Source: Ruminococcus sp.
Lineage (GTDB): Bacteria > Bacillota > Clostridia > Lachnospirales > Lachnospiraceae
Assembly: GCA_013911065.1 (NCBI GenBank)
Contig: JACERV010000023.1
Span: forward strand, 1-64,000
Length of the DNA: 64,000 nt
Direction of reading: 5' to 3'
Position numbers and translations under genes: made by a program
Shown: positions 1 to 8,419 of the stretch, piece by piece
Layout of the letters: every line of letters begins with the position of its first letter
Position numbering within the stretch: the first letter of the stretch is position 1
Notes under the pieces: generated by a model
What the model saw: only the letters and a program-made list of their open reading frames with translations
Databases searched by the model: none
Told to the model about the DNA's origin: nothing

Positions 1-139
1 TTTTGTATGTAGTTACCCAGAGCCGTATCGATTTTCTATCTGAGATCCCGTACTTTTTAGCTAAATAGGCATAGCTTCCCTCGTTATTTAAATAAGCTTT
101 TACTACTTTCATTTTTATTTCAAAACTATATTTTGCCAT
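1..139 (-). CDS. IS3-family transposase OrfA, N-terminal 46 residues
   Basis: The minus-strand ATG is preceded by GGAGGT about 10 bases upstream. The visible peptide starts MAKYSFEIKMKVV and continues with YLAKKYGIS and a WV..Y segment, the helix-turn-helix of IS3-family OrfA proteins, which bind the element ends and are joined to OrfB (the DDE integrase) by frameshifting. Only the N-terminus is in the window; the rest lies beyond the left edge, so intactness cannot be judged. Confidence 0.72.
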   Translation of the reverse strand, partial: MAKYSFEIKMKVVKAYLNNEGSYAYLAKKYGISDRKSIRLWVTTYK

Positions 140-198
140 AAAAAACTGACCTCCTAAATGTTAGATTTTTTGGTCTAACATTTAGGGGTCAGTTCACA
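1..198 (-). mobile_element. IS3-family (IS150-like) element end, cut by window
   Basis: The left edge carries the terminal part of an insertion sequence whose body lies outside the window. Reading the minus strand from about 198, an end beginning TGTGAACTGACCCC leads into a ribosome site and an OrfA start. The arms at 146-165 and 174-192 form a near-perfect inverted repeat (one-base difference) around a T-rich loop, so the OrfA ribosome site would be hidden in a hairpin. That layout is typical of IS3/IS150 elements, where outside read-through translation is prevented. No matching right end is visible, so the element's extent is unknown. Confidence 0.7.
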
Positions 199-364
199 AT
201 TTGTCATGTGATGGGGATATTTCTGTCCAAACTTAATCAAAAATCGAAAAAAGATAACTTATAATTAATTTTGCACTTTTAATTTCATAAAAATAGACAT
301 GGTCTATAGCCGTTTAGTAGAATTAAGTTACCACACAAAATTATCCCAAGGAGGTTATGGAACC

Positions 365-1232
365 ATGTCTAACAACATTATACAATTAAACGAAGGCTTA
401 ATAAAGAACGATTTAAAGGATATTGTGTACAGCAGTGTTGAAGAAACATTGAATGCCCTGCTTGATAAAGAAGCAGACGATTTAGTAAATGCTCACAAGT
501 ATAAGCATTCTGCTGAGCGCCAGGGATATCACTCGGGTTATTACAAGCGGAACTTTCATACTACATCCGGTGAGGTAGAACTGAAGGTCCCAAAGCTAAA
601 GGGAGTTTCTTTTGAAACTGCCATCATTGAACGGTATTGTCGTAGAGGATATTCTGTTGAGGAAGCTCTGATTGAAATGTATCTGGCGGGAGTTTCCGTT
701 CCGCGTGTCGAGGACATCACAGAAGCTCTCTGGGGAACAAAGGTCTCTCCCCACACCATCAGCAATCTAAATAAAAAAGCGTATGAACATATAGAAACTT
801 GGTGCACCCGGCGCTTATCCGGTGAATACCCTTATGTCTATGTGGATGGTATCTTTTCAAAATGTAGCTGGGGGGAAAGTAGCACAGGTGGACTTAAGAC
901 TCCGAGAAATAAAACTTGCCAAGGCTGCAGAAAAGTTGGAATCCGGTATTGAAGAGGCCCTGACTTATATGGATTTTCTAACACAGCATTGGACACGGAT
1001 TCGAACTAACAATACAATCGAACGTCTCAACCGTGAAATCAAGCGCCGTACTAAGGCTATCGAAGCATTTCCTGATGGTCAGAGCACACTAATGCTTGTA
1101 TGTGCTAGACTGCGCCATGTAGCTGGAACTCAACGGGAAGCTGGCCTCTATATGAATATGGATTATCTTATCTCTCCCTTTGCAAGAGCTCCATTATTTA
1201 TTACAAATCCTTCTTGGCGTATATTTTTTTAG
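365..1232 (+). pseudogene. IS256-family (mutator) transposase, internally deleted and frameshifted
   Basis: The chosen ATG sits after AAGGAGG (about 348-354); an upstream in-frame ATG at 299 lacks a comparable ribosome site. The first ~170 codons match the N-terminal half of a mutator-type transposase (HSGYYKRNF, VPKLKG, IEMYLAGVSVPRVEDITE, then YVYVDGIF with the first catalytic Asp). At about 880 the sequence jumps into another frame and resumes with the C-terminal part (FLTQHW.RIRTNNTIERLNREIKRRTKAIEAFP). The central DDE segment is missing, so it cannot be active. Its 3' end overlaps the convergent ABC permease stop by about 30 bases, which suggests the end was also altered. Confidence 0.8.
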
Positions 1233-1854
1233 TTATTACATACGAAATACCAAACAACGCTACTGATATTATAATACAAAGTGCAGCACTAGTAATATTT
1301 GAAAAATTCAACGTTTCCCCCATTACCAGAATAAACAGATTTATAGCCGCGCCGCCCAAAATGCAGAAAATAATAATTACCTCTTCTTTGTTTTCACCTA
1401 TTGTATAAATAATAGGATAAAATAAAGCACAAGCCACTAATGAGATACCAATAGAAGACGAAGTTACTATAAGCGAAGTGTTCCGAACAACCTCTTTTAT
1501 ACTCTCATGAAAAACCATACTTAAGCCTACGAATGTTGCAATTAACGTAATTGCAACAAGCATTAAAAATAATTGGCTAAGAAACTTTGAGGTGATTACA
1601 TCACTTCTTTTTATAGGCATTGCAAGCTGACATTTGTTCCATTGTGTGGAGTTATCTTTGTGGGCGCATAGCATAAAAGAACAAGAGATAGTCACGATTC
1701 CGAACCCAGTAAGATTAGGGAATATACGTGCATCGCCAGTAACTAACATAATAAAACCATGTAATATCCATACGGCTAATATGAGTAGTGTAGTTCCCCT
1801 TGTAGCGTGGTAAGAATATAATAATAATCCCGTTATCGAATTCCTTTTTTTCAT
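1201..1854 (-). CDS. ABC-2 type transporter permease (GntR-ABC module)
   Basis: This 217-residue protein has about six hydrophobic segments (for example TTLLILAVWILHGFIMLV, LFLMLVAITLIATFVGLSMV, VIIIFCILGGAAINLFILV) and a basic KKIYAKKDL tail, as in ABC-2 permeases of the YtrABC/YhcI sort. Its start overlaps the stop of the ATPase gene (1854), so the two are translationally coupled and should form one exporter. The substrate is not deducible; related GntR-ABC modules respond to cell-wall antibiotics or stress. The 3' end abuts a broken transposase, and the last residues could differ from the ancestral protein. Confidence 0.75.
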   Translation of the reverse strand: MKKRNSITGLLLYSYHATRGTTLLILAVWILHGFIMLVTGDARIFPNLTGFGIVTISCSFMLCAHKDNSTQWNKCQLAMPIKRSDVITSKFLSQLFLMLVAITLIATFVGLSMVFHESIKEVVRNTSLIVTSSSIGISLVACALFYPIIYTIGENKEEVIIIFCILGGAAINLFILVMGETLNFSNITSAALCIIISVALFGISYVITKKIYAKKDL

Positions 1855-2717
1855 TATTTTTCTCCCTTCACAAGTATGAGCATTATTTCCTCAATAGAAA
1901 CATTGTCAATTATAAAATCGCCATATTTCTTTTCAGCGGACCGCTGATCGGAAATCAATACATCAATTTGATAATCACGCTTCTTATATGCCAGAATATC
2001 TTGGGGGTCTATCTTTGCAAACTGAGAAGCTTTACAACGTATAACACCGTAATTATAAATAAGTTCATCTTTCTTTTCGCTTAGAATGACATTACCATTA
2101 TGGATGTACGTTATATAGTCTGCTATTTTTTCAAGGTCTGATGTTATATGTGATGACAAGAGAATAGAATTATTTTCATCTTGAACAAAATCTAAAAATA
2201 CATCAAGTATGTCATCACGGACAATAGGATCTAATCCACTTGTGGCTTCGTCTAAAATCAATAGTTTGGGATGGTGTGATAAAGCAATAGCAATTCTCAG
2301 CTTTACAGACATTCCCTTTGAAAAGGTTTTTATCTTTTGGGTAACAGGCAGATTGAATTTTTTTAAATATTCGTAGTATAAATCATCATCCCATTTTGAG
2401 TAAATCCGCCGCATAACCGAAGACAACTTTTTCGAAGTGAAATCGTTTGAAAAGCAATTGGCATCAAAGACAAAACCAATATCATCGCGAATTTCGGGAC
2501 TGCCGTCAGCCATTTCCTTTCCAAACAACTTGACTGTGCCGCCGTCTTTAATGAGCGTATTAAGAATACAGCCGATGGTTGTAGTTTTGCCCGAACCATT
2601 TTCACCAACAAGTCCCATGATTGTTCCGCTTTGCAAAGAAAAAGAGATGTTGTTTAAATGGAAATTGGACTTTTTATATTTTTTTGTAAGTCCTTGTACT
2701 TCTAAAATAGTGTTCAT
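1854..2717 (-). CDS. ABC transporter ATP-binding protein
   Basis: A 287-residue ABC ATPase. It shows Walker A GENGSGKTT near residues 38-46, a signature region FSKGMSVKLRIAIALS, Walker B LLILDEATSGLDP and the switch histidine in SSH. The C-terminal ~70 residues are a small extra domain, as in YtrB/BcrA-type ATPases. It energises the ABC-2 permease encoded immediately downstream and follows the GntR regulator gene with a 2-base gap, so the three form an operon read from the operator at about 3130. Confidence 0.9.
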   Translation of the reverse strand: MNTILEVQGLTKKYKKSNFHLNNISFSLQSGTIMGLVGENGSGKTTTIGCILNTLIKDGGTVKLFGKEMADGSPEIRDDIGFVFDANCFSNDFTSKKLSSVMRRIYSKWDDDLYYEYLKKFNLPVTQKIKTFSKGMSVKLRIAIALSHHPKLLILDEATSGLDPIVRDDILDVFLDFVQDENNSILLSSHITSDLEKIADYITYIHNGNVILSEKKDELIYNYGVIRCKASQFAKIDPQDILAYKKRDYQIDVLISDQRSAEKKYGDFIIDNVSIEEIMLILVKGEK

Positions 2718-2719
2718 AT

Positions 2720-3097
2720 TTAATCCTCTCCTTGATAGAACAGCTCTAATAATTGAACGAGTTTTTCCAAAGGAATCCCGTTTGTTCTTCCAATTTCGAC
2801 AGCTTCTTGTAAGTGTTCTTCTGCCCTGCGCTGCTGCTCTTCCTGAATAAAATCTTTATTTTGTGCTGATACAAAACTGCCGCGTCCAACAGTGGTATCA
2901 ATGAAGCCATCGCGTTGCAAATCTTCATATGCTTTTTGAACGGTTATGACACTTACGTGAATTGATTTTGCCAATGAACGCATTGATGGAATGGGATCTC
3001 CGGTTCGCAATTCACCGCTCATTATCATAGCCTTTATTTGCATTGTGATCTGTTCATATATTGGTTTGCCTGTGTTGCTGCTTATAATTATGTCCAG
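2720..3097 (-). CDS. GntR-family (YtrA-like) transcriptional regulator with CTG start
   Basis: The protein has an N-terminal winged helix (KPIYEQIT, GELRTGDPIPSMRSLAK, SVITVQKAYEDLQRDGFI, GRGSFV) and the short C-terminal tail of YtrA-type repressors. The first ATG (3043) would cut off the conserved PIYEQI segment. In-frame extension reaches a CTG at 3097 (or ATT at 3100) with AGGAGG eight bases before it, giving MDIIISSNTGKPIYEQ, which fits the family start. A non-ATG start is therefore the best reading. It probably represses its own operon through the palindrome just upstream. Confidence 0.85.
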   Translation of the reverse strand: MDIIISSNTGKPIYEQITMQIKAMIMSGELRTGDPIPSMRSLAKSIHVSVITVQKAYEDLQRDGFIDTTVGRGSFVSAQNKDFIQEEQQRRAEEHLQEAVEIGRTNGIPLEKLVQLLELFYQGED

Positions 3098-3119
3098 AAT
3101 GAACCCCTCCTTTTGTGCT

Positions 3120-3146
3120 TAGTGTACTTAATGTATAAGCACACTA
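3120..3146 (-). promoter_or_regulatory. probable GntR/YtrA operator
   Basis: An imperfect palindrome with half-sites TAGTGTRCTTA lies about 23 bases before the regulator's CTG start. Long spaced palindromes of this kind are the usual sites of YtrA-type repressors, which autoregulate. The link to this protein is inferred from position. Confidence 0.55.
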
Positions 3147-3295
3147 TAACAACAGAGTCTATACATGTCAAGAAATATTTTGGGGGAAAGTTGCTTACGT
3201 GCGGCTGCTGTGATGAACTGCAAAACGAACTATGAAATATATTTTGACATTAATAGACAGATGTGATATCTTATAAAGGCATAGGCGGTGATAAG

Positions 3296-3655
3296 ATGAC
3301 TAAAGGTCAATTGGAGGCCAAAATTAGTGAAATAGTCAGTAAGTTCGAGATTGAATATATGGGAAGAGGTCCTAAAACAATTAAGACATACATTATTAAT
3401 GATATGATAGTTGTTAGATTGACGGGCTTCCTAAGTCCTTCTGAACAAAAATTGACTGATAATCTGCAAGGAATTGAGCTGTTTAAAAAAGTTCGTACTT
3501 CTTTGTTCGAGGGTGGGAGAGGATATTTGGAAACATTAATAATGGATGTTATTGATGTAGCCATAGTCAGCACTCACTCCGATGTTAGTACTAAGACAGG
3601 CGAAAAAATAATAGTTATTACCGTAGATAAAAATCTAGAAGATTATATAAAATAA
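3296..3655 (+). CDS. DUF2294 family protein
   Basis: A 119-residue soluble protein. The ATG after GGCGGTGATAAG is preferred over an upstream ATG with no ribosome site. The family's conserved YMGRGPKTIK.YII.DM and STHSDVSTKTGE segments are present. DUF2294 proteins often occur near redox or sodium-linked enzymes of anaerobes, but no biochemical function is established. It is followed by its own terminator, so it is probably a single-gene transcript. Confidence 0.8.
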   Translation: MTKGQLEAKISEIVSKFEIEYMGRGPKTIKTYIINDMIVVRLTGFLSPSEQKLTDNLQGIELFKKVRTSLFEGGRGYLETLIMDVIDVAIVSTHSDVSTKTGEKIIVITVDKNLEDYIK

Positions 3656-3700
3656 GTAACGGAAGACAATGCAAAGTGAAAGTTTTTTCAAGTTGTAAGT

Positions 3701-3739
3701 AAGCCGATATCCAAGTTTTAATGGATATCGGCTTTTTAT
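3701..3739 (+). terminator. rho-independent terminator after DUF2294 gene
   Basis: A 13-base-pair perfect stem (AAGCCGATATCCA with TGGATATCGGCTT) around an 8-base loop is followed by a T-rich tail. Confidence 0.88.
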
Positions 3740-3758
3740 ATTTTAAAAGGAGGTTTCT

Positions 3759-3826
3759 ATGAGTAAAAAAAATATCAGTGATTGTGGGAAGTGATAGTGA
3801 CTTGCCAGTAGTAAAAGAAGACATTA
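3759..3826 (+). pseudogene. purE-like 5' stub, frameshifted
   Basis: A good ribosome site (AAAGGAGG) precedes ATG AGT and a run of eight A. As written, the frame stops after 11 codons. Reading one base fewer gives MSKKISVIVGSDSDLPVVKE, which resembles the N-terminus of PurE (the GSDSD phosphate-binding loop). Similarity ends after about 20 residues, just before the DUF4914 gene, so this is probably the relic of a purE gene whose body was deleted. Slippage on the A-run is possible but would only make a ~39-residue peptide. Confidence 0.45.
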
Positions 3827-3863
3827 ATACAAACAATAAAATGCGATTGAGAGGTATATATGT

Positions 3864-5741
3864 ATGCAGGAATGTTTAAATAGAATGAATTTACCGGATT
3901 ATGTACTTGAAATACTGAAATCTTCAAAAGGTGTTATTATTCCTAAAACAAGAACAGAGTTATTCGAACTTGCGATGGGGAACGAATCAAATACTATTTT
4001 TCAGGTAGAGTATGAGGTTAATGGTATAGGCAATGTGTTAGAGGCAACGGTTACGAAATGTAAAAATGGTGCTGTTGTAAATTATGTAGATGACTACATG
4101 AGAAGGCGTGACCCTGATTGCCTGCTGGTAGCAGATAATAAAGATACAGATAAGCCAAAATATGAAGATACCTATAATAAAGAGTTCAAGACAGTGAGAA
4201 TGGAAACCTTTGAATGGTTGAAAAATCAGGAGCTTATTTTGTTTCCTTTTAAATCAGGAGGGATTGAATACGGATATGATTCAATATTGATTGCACCATC
4301 AAATGCAGGTTTTTTTGCTGCCGGACTTGCAGATTTACAGGGATTTTTAAGTGTTGATGACATTGGAGATGATTTCAATCCACGTGCAGTAATATTTTTA
4401 GCACCGCCTTTTAGACATACACATTTTGAAGGAAAACAGATAGTGCTTCATAATCGTTTAGATGATATACATGAAGTATTTTCATATAATCTTTATCCTG
4501 GACCGAGTGCAAAAAAAGGAATATATGGAGTTCTGCTTAATATTGGAGAAGAAGAGGGCTGGATTACTGCACATGCATCTACAGTCAAAGTAATTACCCC
4601 TTACGATAATGAAATTGTTATCATGCACGAGGGAGCTTCAGGTGGTGGGAAAAGCGAAATGATTGAAGATATTCATAAAGAGATGGATGGAAGAATCGTA
4701 TTATCAAAAAATAAGGTTTCAGGTGAGAAGGAGTATATTGTATTAAACGAGACCTGTGAGTTACAGCCGGTAACAGACGATATGGCATTGTGCCATCCTA
4801 AAATGCAGAATGAAAGCAAAAAGCTGGTTGTAAAGGATGCAGAATCTGCGTGGTTTTTGAGATTAGACAATATAACAAAGTATGGAACTTCACCACATTA
4901 TGAAGAAATATTGACACAACCTTCTGAGCCCCTTGTTTTTTTAAACATTGAAGCTGTTCCAAATGCAACTTGCCTTGTCTGGGAACATATTTTAGACAGC
5001 AATGGTGAACCATGTCCAAACCCACGGGTTATTCTTCCCAGGAGATTAGTTCCAAAAGCAATAGATGCGCCAGTTGAGGTAGATGTGAGAAGTTTTGGTG
5101 TGCGTACGCCATCATGCACAAAAGAACAACCCTCCTACGGAATTATGGGAATTTTTCATGTGTTGCCGCCAGCCTTGGCATGGCTGTGGCGTTTGGTAGC
5201 ACCAAGAGGATTTAATAACCCAAGTATTATTGATAAAGCAGAGATGTCAAGCGAAGGAGTAGGATCATATTGGCCGTTTGCCACAGGAAAGATGGTAAAT
5301 CAGGCAAATCTTATGCTTGAGCAAATTATGAATTCTACCAACACAAGATATGTATTGATACCAAATCAGCATATTGGTGCCCATGAAGTAAGCTTTATGC
5401 CGCAGTGGATCGCAAGAGAGTATATTGCGCGCAGAGGCAGTGCAAAATTTAAACCGGAACATTTAATTGAGGCTCGGTGCCCACTTTTAGGCTTTGGCCT
5501 TGAATCATTAAAAATTGATGGTCAATATATAAGAAAAGTATTTCTTCAGCCAGAAAGGCAGAAAGAAGTTGGGTTAGAAGGATATGATGCAGGTGCAAGG
5601 ATATTGAACGACTTTTTTGCAGAGGAACTTAAAAAATATAATACAGAACAACTGAATCCATTGGGCAGACAGATTATTGATTTATTCTATAATAATGCAA
5701 CGGTTGAGCAGTATATGGAATTAATGCCAATGAAATATTAA
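3864..5741 (+). CDS. DUF4914 family protein, PEPCK-like P-loop kinase fold
   Basis: This 625-residue protein has no obvious membrane segment. It contains a phosphate-binding loop GASGGGKS at 257-264 and, further on, TDDMALCHP, which resembles the kinase-2 motif of PEP carboxykinase. Other marked segments are LNIEAVPNATCLVWEHI, NPRVILPRR and DVRSFGVRTPSCT. The family is annotated only as DUF4914; a nucleotide-dependent phosphotransfer or decarboxylation role is inference from the P-loop. The start follows GAGAGG. The stop is 12 bases before a carrier-like membrane protein gene, so the two probably act on the same substrate. Confidence 0.8.
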   Translation: MQECLNRMNLPDYVLEILKSSKGVIIPKTRTELFELAMGNESNTIFQVEYEVNGIGNVLEATVTKCKNGAVVNYVDDYMRRRDPDCLLVADNKDTDKPKYEDTYNKEFKTVRMETFEWLKNQELILFPFKSGGIEYGYDSILIAPSNAGFFAAGLADLQGFLSVDDIGDDFNPRAVIFLAPPFRHTHFEGKQIVLHNRLDDIHEVFSYNLYPGPSAKKGIYGVLLNIGEEEGWITAHASTVKVITPYDNEIVIMHEGASGGGKSEMIEDIHKEMDGRIVLSKNKVSGEKEYIVLNETCELQPVTDDMALCHPKMQNESKKLVVKDAESAWFLRLDNITKYGTSPHYEEILTQPSEPLVFLNIEAVPNATCLVWEHILDSNGEPCPNPRVILPRRLVPKAIDAPVEVDVRSFGVRTPSCTKEQPSYGIMGIFHVLPPALAWLWRLVAPRGFNNPSIIDKAEMSSEGVGSYWPFATGKMVNQANLMLEQIMNSTNTRYVLIPNQHIGAHEVSFMPQWIAREYIARRGSAKFKPEHLIEARCPLLGFGLESLKIDGQYIRKVFLQPERQKEVGLEGYDAGARILNDFFAEELKKYNTEQLNPLGRQIIDLFYNNATVEQYMELMPMKY

Positions 5742-5753
5742 TGTTGGTGTATT

Positions 5754-6989
5754 ATGATTAAAATAATCAAGAATTTAGACATCAGCTATAAAGATTTTAT
5801 TCCGGCGCTGTCAGGGCTTATCGGAAAAATTGCACTTGTTTCTTCATTTGCTTTGGTATGGGCGCAGGAACTTTCTATCACTAATCCTAATTTTGTTTTG
5901 GAGAATGTTAGGATTGAGATTCTTATAGGAAGTATTATTACATTGATTGCCTCTTTGTTGTACCCGAATGCGGCACCCGCAGGGACATTGGCACCACTGG
6001 TGGTACTTATTCCTGTAATGTCTGCATTTGGGGTACATCCGCTTATATTGGGAATTACAGTTGGAGTTTTGGGAATTTTGGCAGTAAGAAGCGGACTATT
6101 TAAGAACCTGGTAGATTTGTCCGGGTTTACATGCAAGACAAGCATTACGCTCACTTTCGGGATTTCTGGTATATGGATGTCAGTTCAAAAGTTATATACT
6201 TTTTTCAATCATGAGAAACATATATTCTGGATAATGATGATTTTTCTCATTATTATCTATGTTATATTGTTTTGTTCCAAAAAAAATGGGCTGGTAATAC
6301 CATTGGTATCTGTAGCTGCATTTCTAATTCCCAAACTAGCTGGTACAGGATATGTAATAACACCGGTAAGTTTGAATCTAAATTTGAATCCTTTCTATTG
6401 GTGGAATGATATGTGGGGAATCGGATTTGGTCTTAATGGAATTACAATTTTAAAGACGATACCATTTGCGGCTTTTGTTATATTGTTATGGGCTATTGAT
6501 ACCTTGTCTATTCAAACAATCAGAGAAGGCAGTTACAGAAAAGAGGAAAAAAAGGAGCAACTTGATATTGTACAATCATTTTCGATTGTTGCAATAAGAA
6601 ATATTATAGGGTCTTTCTTAGGAGGGGCACAGACGGGATCTCTTTGGAGAAGTTTTTTGATACCACTTTATATGGTCAAACGCCCTATGAGGAACTGTGC
6701 GGTGCTGCTTGGTGTACTTGGGATAATTGCCAGTCTTACAATGATTCCTATACAGATCATGTCATATACTCCATTGGTATGGTCGGTGCTTTTATTTGGA
6801 ATATTTATGCCATTTGCGTCAGTAGCATTGACGAATACTAAAAATGCGGGGGAATCCAGAACAAAGATATTTATATTAATTTTGTCTATTGTTGGAGTCG
6901 CAATAAGTCCAATAGTAACATGGATAGCTTCAGTGCTCTATGAAAAAAGAGAGAGACAAAGATTAAGTATAAAGAGTAAGAAAGAATAG
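5754..6989 (+). CDS. polytopic membrane carrier, SulP/NCS2-like (DUF3360-like)
   Basis: A 411-residue protein with roughly 10-12 hydrophobic segments. The glycine/proline-rich core (LYPNAAPAGTLAPLVVLIPVM, HPLILGITVGVLGILAVRSG) is reminiscent of SulP anion or NCS2 base permeases and of DUF3360 proteins. No cytoplasmic STAS domain follows. It is co-transcribed with the DUF4914 kinase-like gene. The substrate is unknown; an organic or inorganic anion is the best guess. The exact family is uncertain. Confidence 0.6.
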   Translation: MIKIIKNLDISYKDFIPALSGLIGKIALVSSFALVWAQELSITNPNFVLENVRIEILIGSIITLIASLLYPNAAPAGTLAPLVVLIPVMSAFGVHPLILGITVGVLGILAVRSGLFKNLVDLSGFTCKTSITLTFGISGIWMSVQKLYTFFNHEKHIFWIMMIFLIIIYVILFCSKKNGLVIPLVSVAAFLIPKLAGTGYVITPVSLNLNLNPFYWWNDMWGIGFGLNGITILKTIPFAAFVILLWAIDTLSIQTIREGSYRKEEKKEQLDIVQSFSIVAIRNIIGSFLGGAQTGSLWRSFLIPLYMVKRPMRNCAVLLGVLGIIASLTMIPIQIMSYTPLVWSVLLFGIFMPFASVALTNTKNAGESRTKIFILILSIVGVAISPIVTWIASVLYEKRERQRLSIKSKKE

Positions 6990-7010
6990 TTACTGTTTCA
7001 TAATGATTTT

Positions 7011-7052
7011 AAAGGCTTTCTATGATAAAATATCAATCATAGGAGGCCTTTT
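7011..7052 (+). terminator. imperfect hairpin, likely terminator
   Basis: AAAGGCTTTCTATGAT pairs with ATCATAGGAGGCCTTT (two wobble pairs), followed by TTTATT. It lies 20 bases after the carrier gene's stop. It could equally be part of a former insertion-sequence end, because the following bases look like a transposase start. Confidence 0.55.
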
Positions 7053-7055
7053 ATT

Positions 7056-7118
7056 ATGGCAAGAGAAAAGAAACCGGTACACAGAGTATAAATGACAGAA
7101 TGATAAAAACTTAAAGAG
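7056..7118 (+). pseudogene. degenerate start of an IS256-type transposase
   Basis: After AGGAGG comes MAREKKPVHRV followed by a stop, then M-T-E, two further stops and K. This resembles the N-terminus of clostridial IS256-family transposases (MAR.KKPVH.V.MTEGK, from memory). Nothing recognisable follows before the MBL gene. It is a short relic, identified with low certainty. Confidence 0.35.
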
Positions 7119-7128
7119 GATTCAAATA

Positions 7129-7836
7129 ATGGATAGAATAATTGTTTTAGATATAAAATTTAAATTTGGTGATGTTGAAGATATAATTCATCCGGTTGTA
7201 TTAATAGATGATAAAAATATGGTTTTAATTGACTGCGGATATACAGGTTTTCTTCCGGCCATAGAAAAGGCGATGGAAGAGCATAATCTTTACTGTGGAG
7301 ATTTGACTCATGTTTTGATTACACACCAAGATCATGATCATATGGGCTCAGTATATGATTTGAAACAGAAATATCCACATATACAAGTAGTTGCAAGCAA
7401 AAAGGAATCACCGTATATTTCTGGTCAATTAAAATCTCTGCGATTGGAGCAAGCAGAGGCTATGCAGGAGAAATTACCTCAGGAACAAAAAGCTTTTGGA
7501 GTGGAGTTTTGTAATATCCTAAAAAATGTACAACCTGTTGAGGTGGATTTGGAAGTATGTGACGGAGATATTTTTGATTGGTGTGGGGGTTGTACGATAA
7601 TTGAAACTCCGGGTCATACTCCAGGTCACATTTCAATCTTTGTGAGTCAGAAGAAAGTTATGATTACAGGGGATGCAGCGGCGCTGGAAAATGGGCGGCT
7701 GGTAATTGCAAATCCTCAATATGCATTAGATTTAGACGAGGCTGAGATATCACTACGTAAAATCCTGACATATGAAGCAAAAGAAATTATCTGTTATCAC
7801 GGAGGTGTTTGGCTTTCCACGCACCACGAGGACTAA
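7129..7836 (+). CDS. MBL-fold metallo-hydrolase
   Basis: A 235-residue metallo-beta-lactamase-fold enzyme. The metal-binding motif reads THQDHDH around residues 64-70, with the later ligands ETPGHTPGH, TGDAA and the C-terminal CYHGG. The size and motif order fit small hydrolases of the glyoxalase II/lactonase type, which cleave thioesters, lactones or similar esters. The substrate cannot be set from sequence. The gene stands alone between transposase debris and an acetyltransferase gene 31 bases downstream. Confidence 0.85.
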   Translation: MDRIIVLDIKFKFGDVEDIIHPVVLIDDKNMVLIDCGYTGFLPAIEKAMEEHNLYCGDLTHVLITHQDHDHMGSVYDLKQKYPHIQVVASKKESPYISGQLKSLRLEQAEAMQEKLPQEQKAFGVEFCNILKNVQPVEVDLEVCDGDIFDWCGGCTIIETPGHTPGHISIFVSQKKVMITGDAAALENGRLVIANPQYALDLDEAEISLRKILTYEAKEIICYHGGVWLSTHHED

Positions 7837-7867
7837 TATAAACGAGAATTTGTGAGGAGATGACCAG

Positions 7868-8362
7868 ATGGAAATCAGATTGATAAATGAACAAGATGAT
7901 TGCTTTGCCATAAGTAATGTCTATGAGGAAAGTTGGAAAAGTGCCTATAAGGGTATAATTCCCCAAACGTATCTTGATAGTATTCCAAAAGGCCATTGGG
8001 TGAAATTTCTTAATGATTCAACATGGAATACACTGATTATGCTTGATGGTGATACAGTAATCGGAACTTCCTCTTATGGAAAATCAAGATTTGCGGATAT
8101 GAATGACTATGGCGAAATCATCTCGATCTATCTCTTGCCTGAGTATTTGGGAAAAGGCTATGGAAAGCAGTTATTACAAGCAGCAATTGATGACTTGATA
8201 CAGATGGGCTATAAGGATATTTTTCTGTATGTATTGGAAACCAACGCTAAGACACGATACTTTTATGAACAGTTTGGCTTTAAGGCCAGTAGTGTATATT
8301 TAGATGATGATATTGGTGGTAAGAGGTTACGAGAAATACAGTACGTTTATCATGCCGAATAG
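7868..8362 (+). CDS. GNAT-family N-acetyltransferase
   Basis: A 164-residue single GNAT domain. The acetyl-CoA-binding loop is LPEYLGKGYGKQLLQAA (about residues 94-110), and the family's C-terminal element is ETNAKTRYFYEQFGFK. The N-terminal AISNVYEESWKSAYKGIIP is typical of GNATs that act on small molecules or protein N-termini. The ribosome site is GAGGAG. The acceptor is unknown. Confidence 0.88.
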   Translation: MEIRLINEQDDCFAISNVYEESWKSAYKGIIPQTYLDSIPKGHWVKFLNDSTWNTLIMLDGDTVIGTSSYGKSRFADMNDYGEIISIYLLPEYLGKGYGKQLLQAAIDDLIQMGYKDIFLYVLETNAKTRYFYEQFGFKASSVYLDDDIGGKRLREIQYVYHAE

Positions 8363-8419
8363 TAGATCTTTAAATCTACAGTTTTAGCTTGTAATTAGGG
8401 AATATATGGAGGAATTGAG

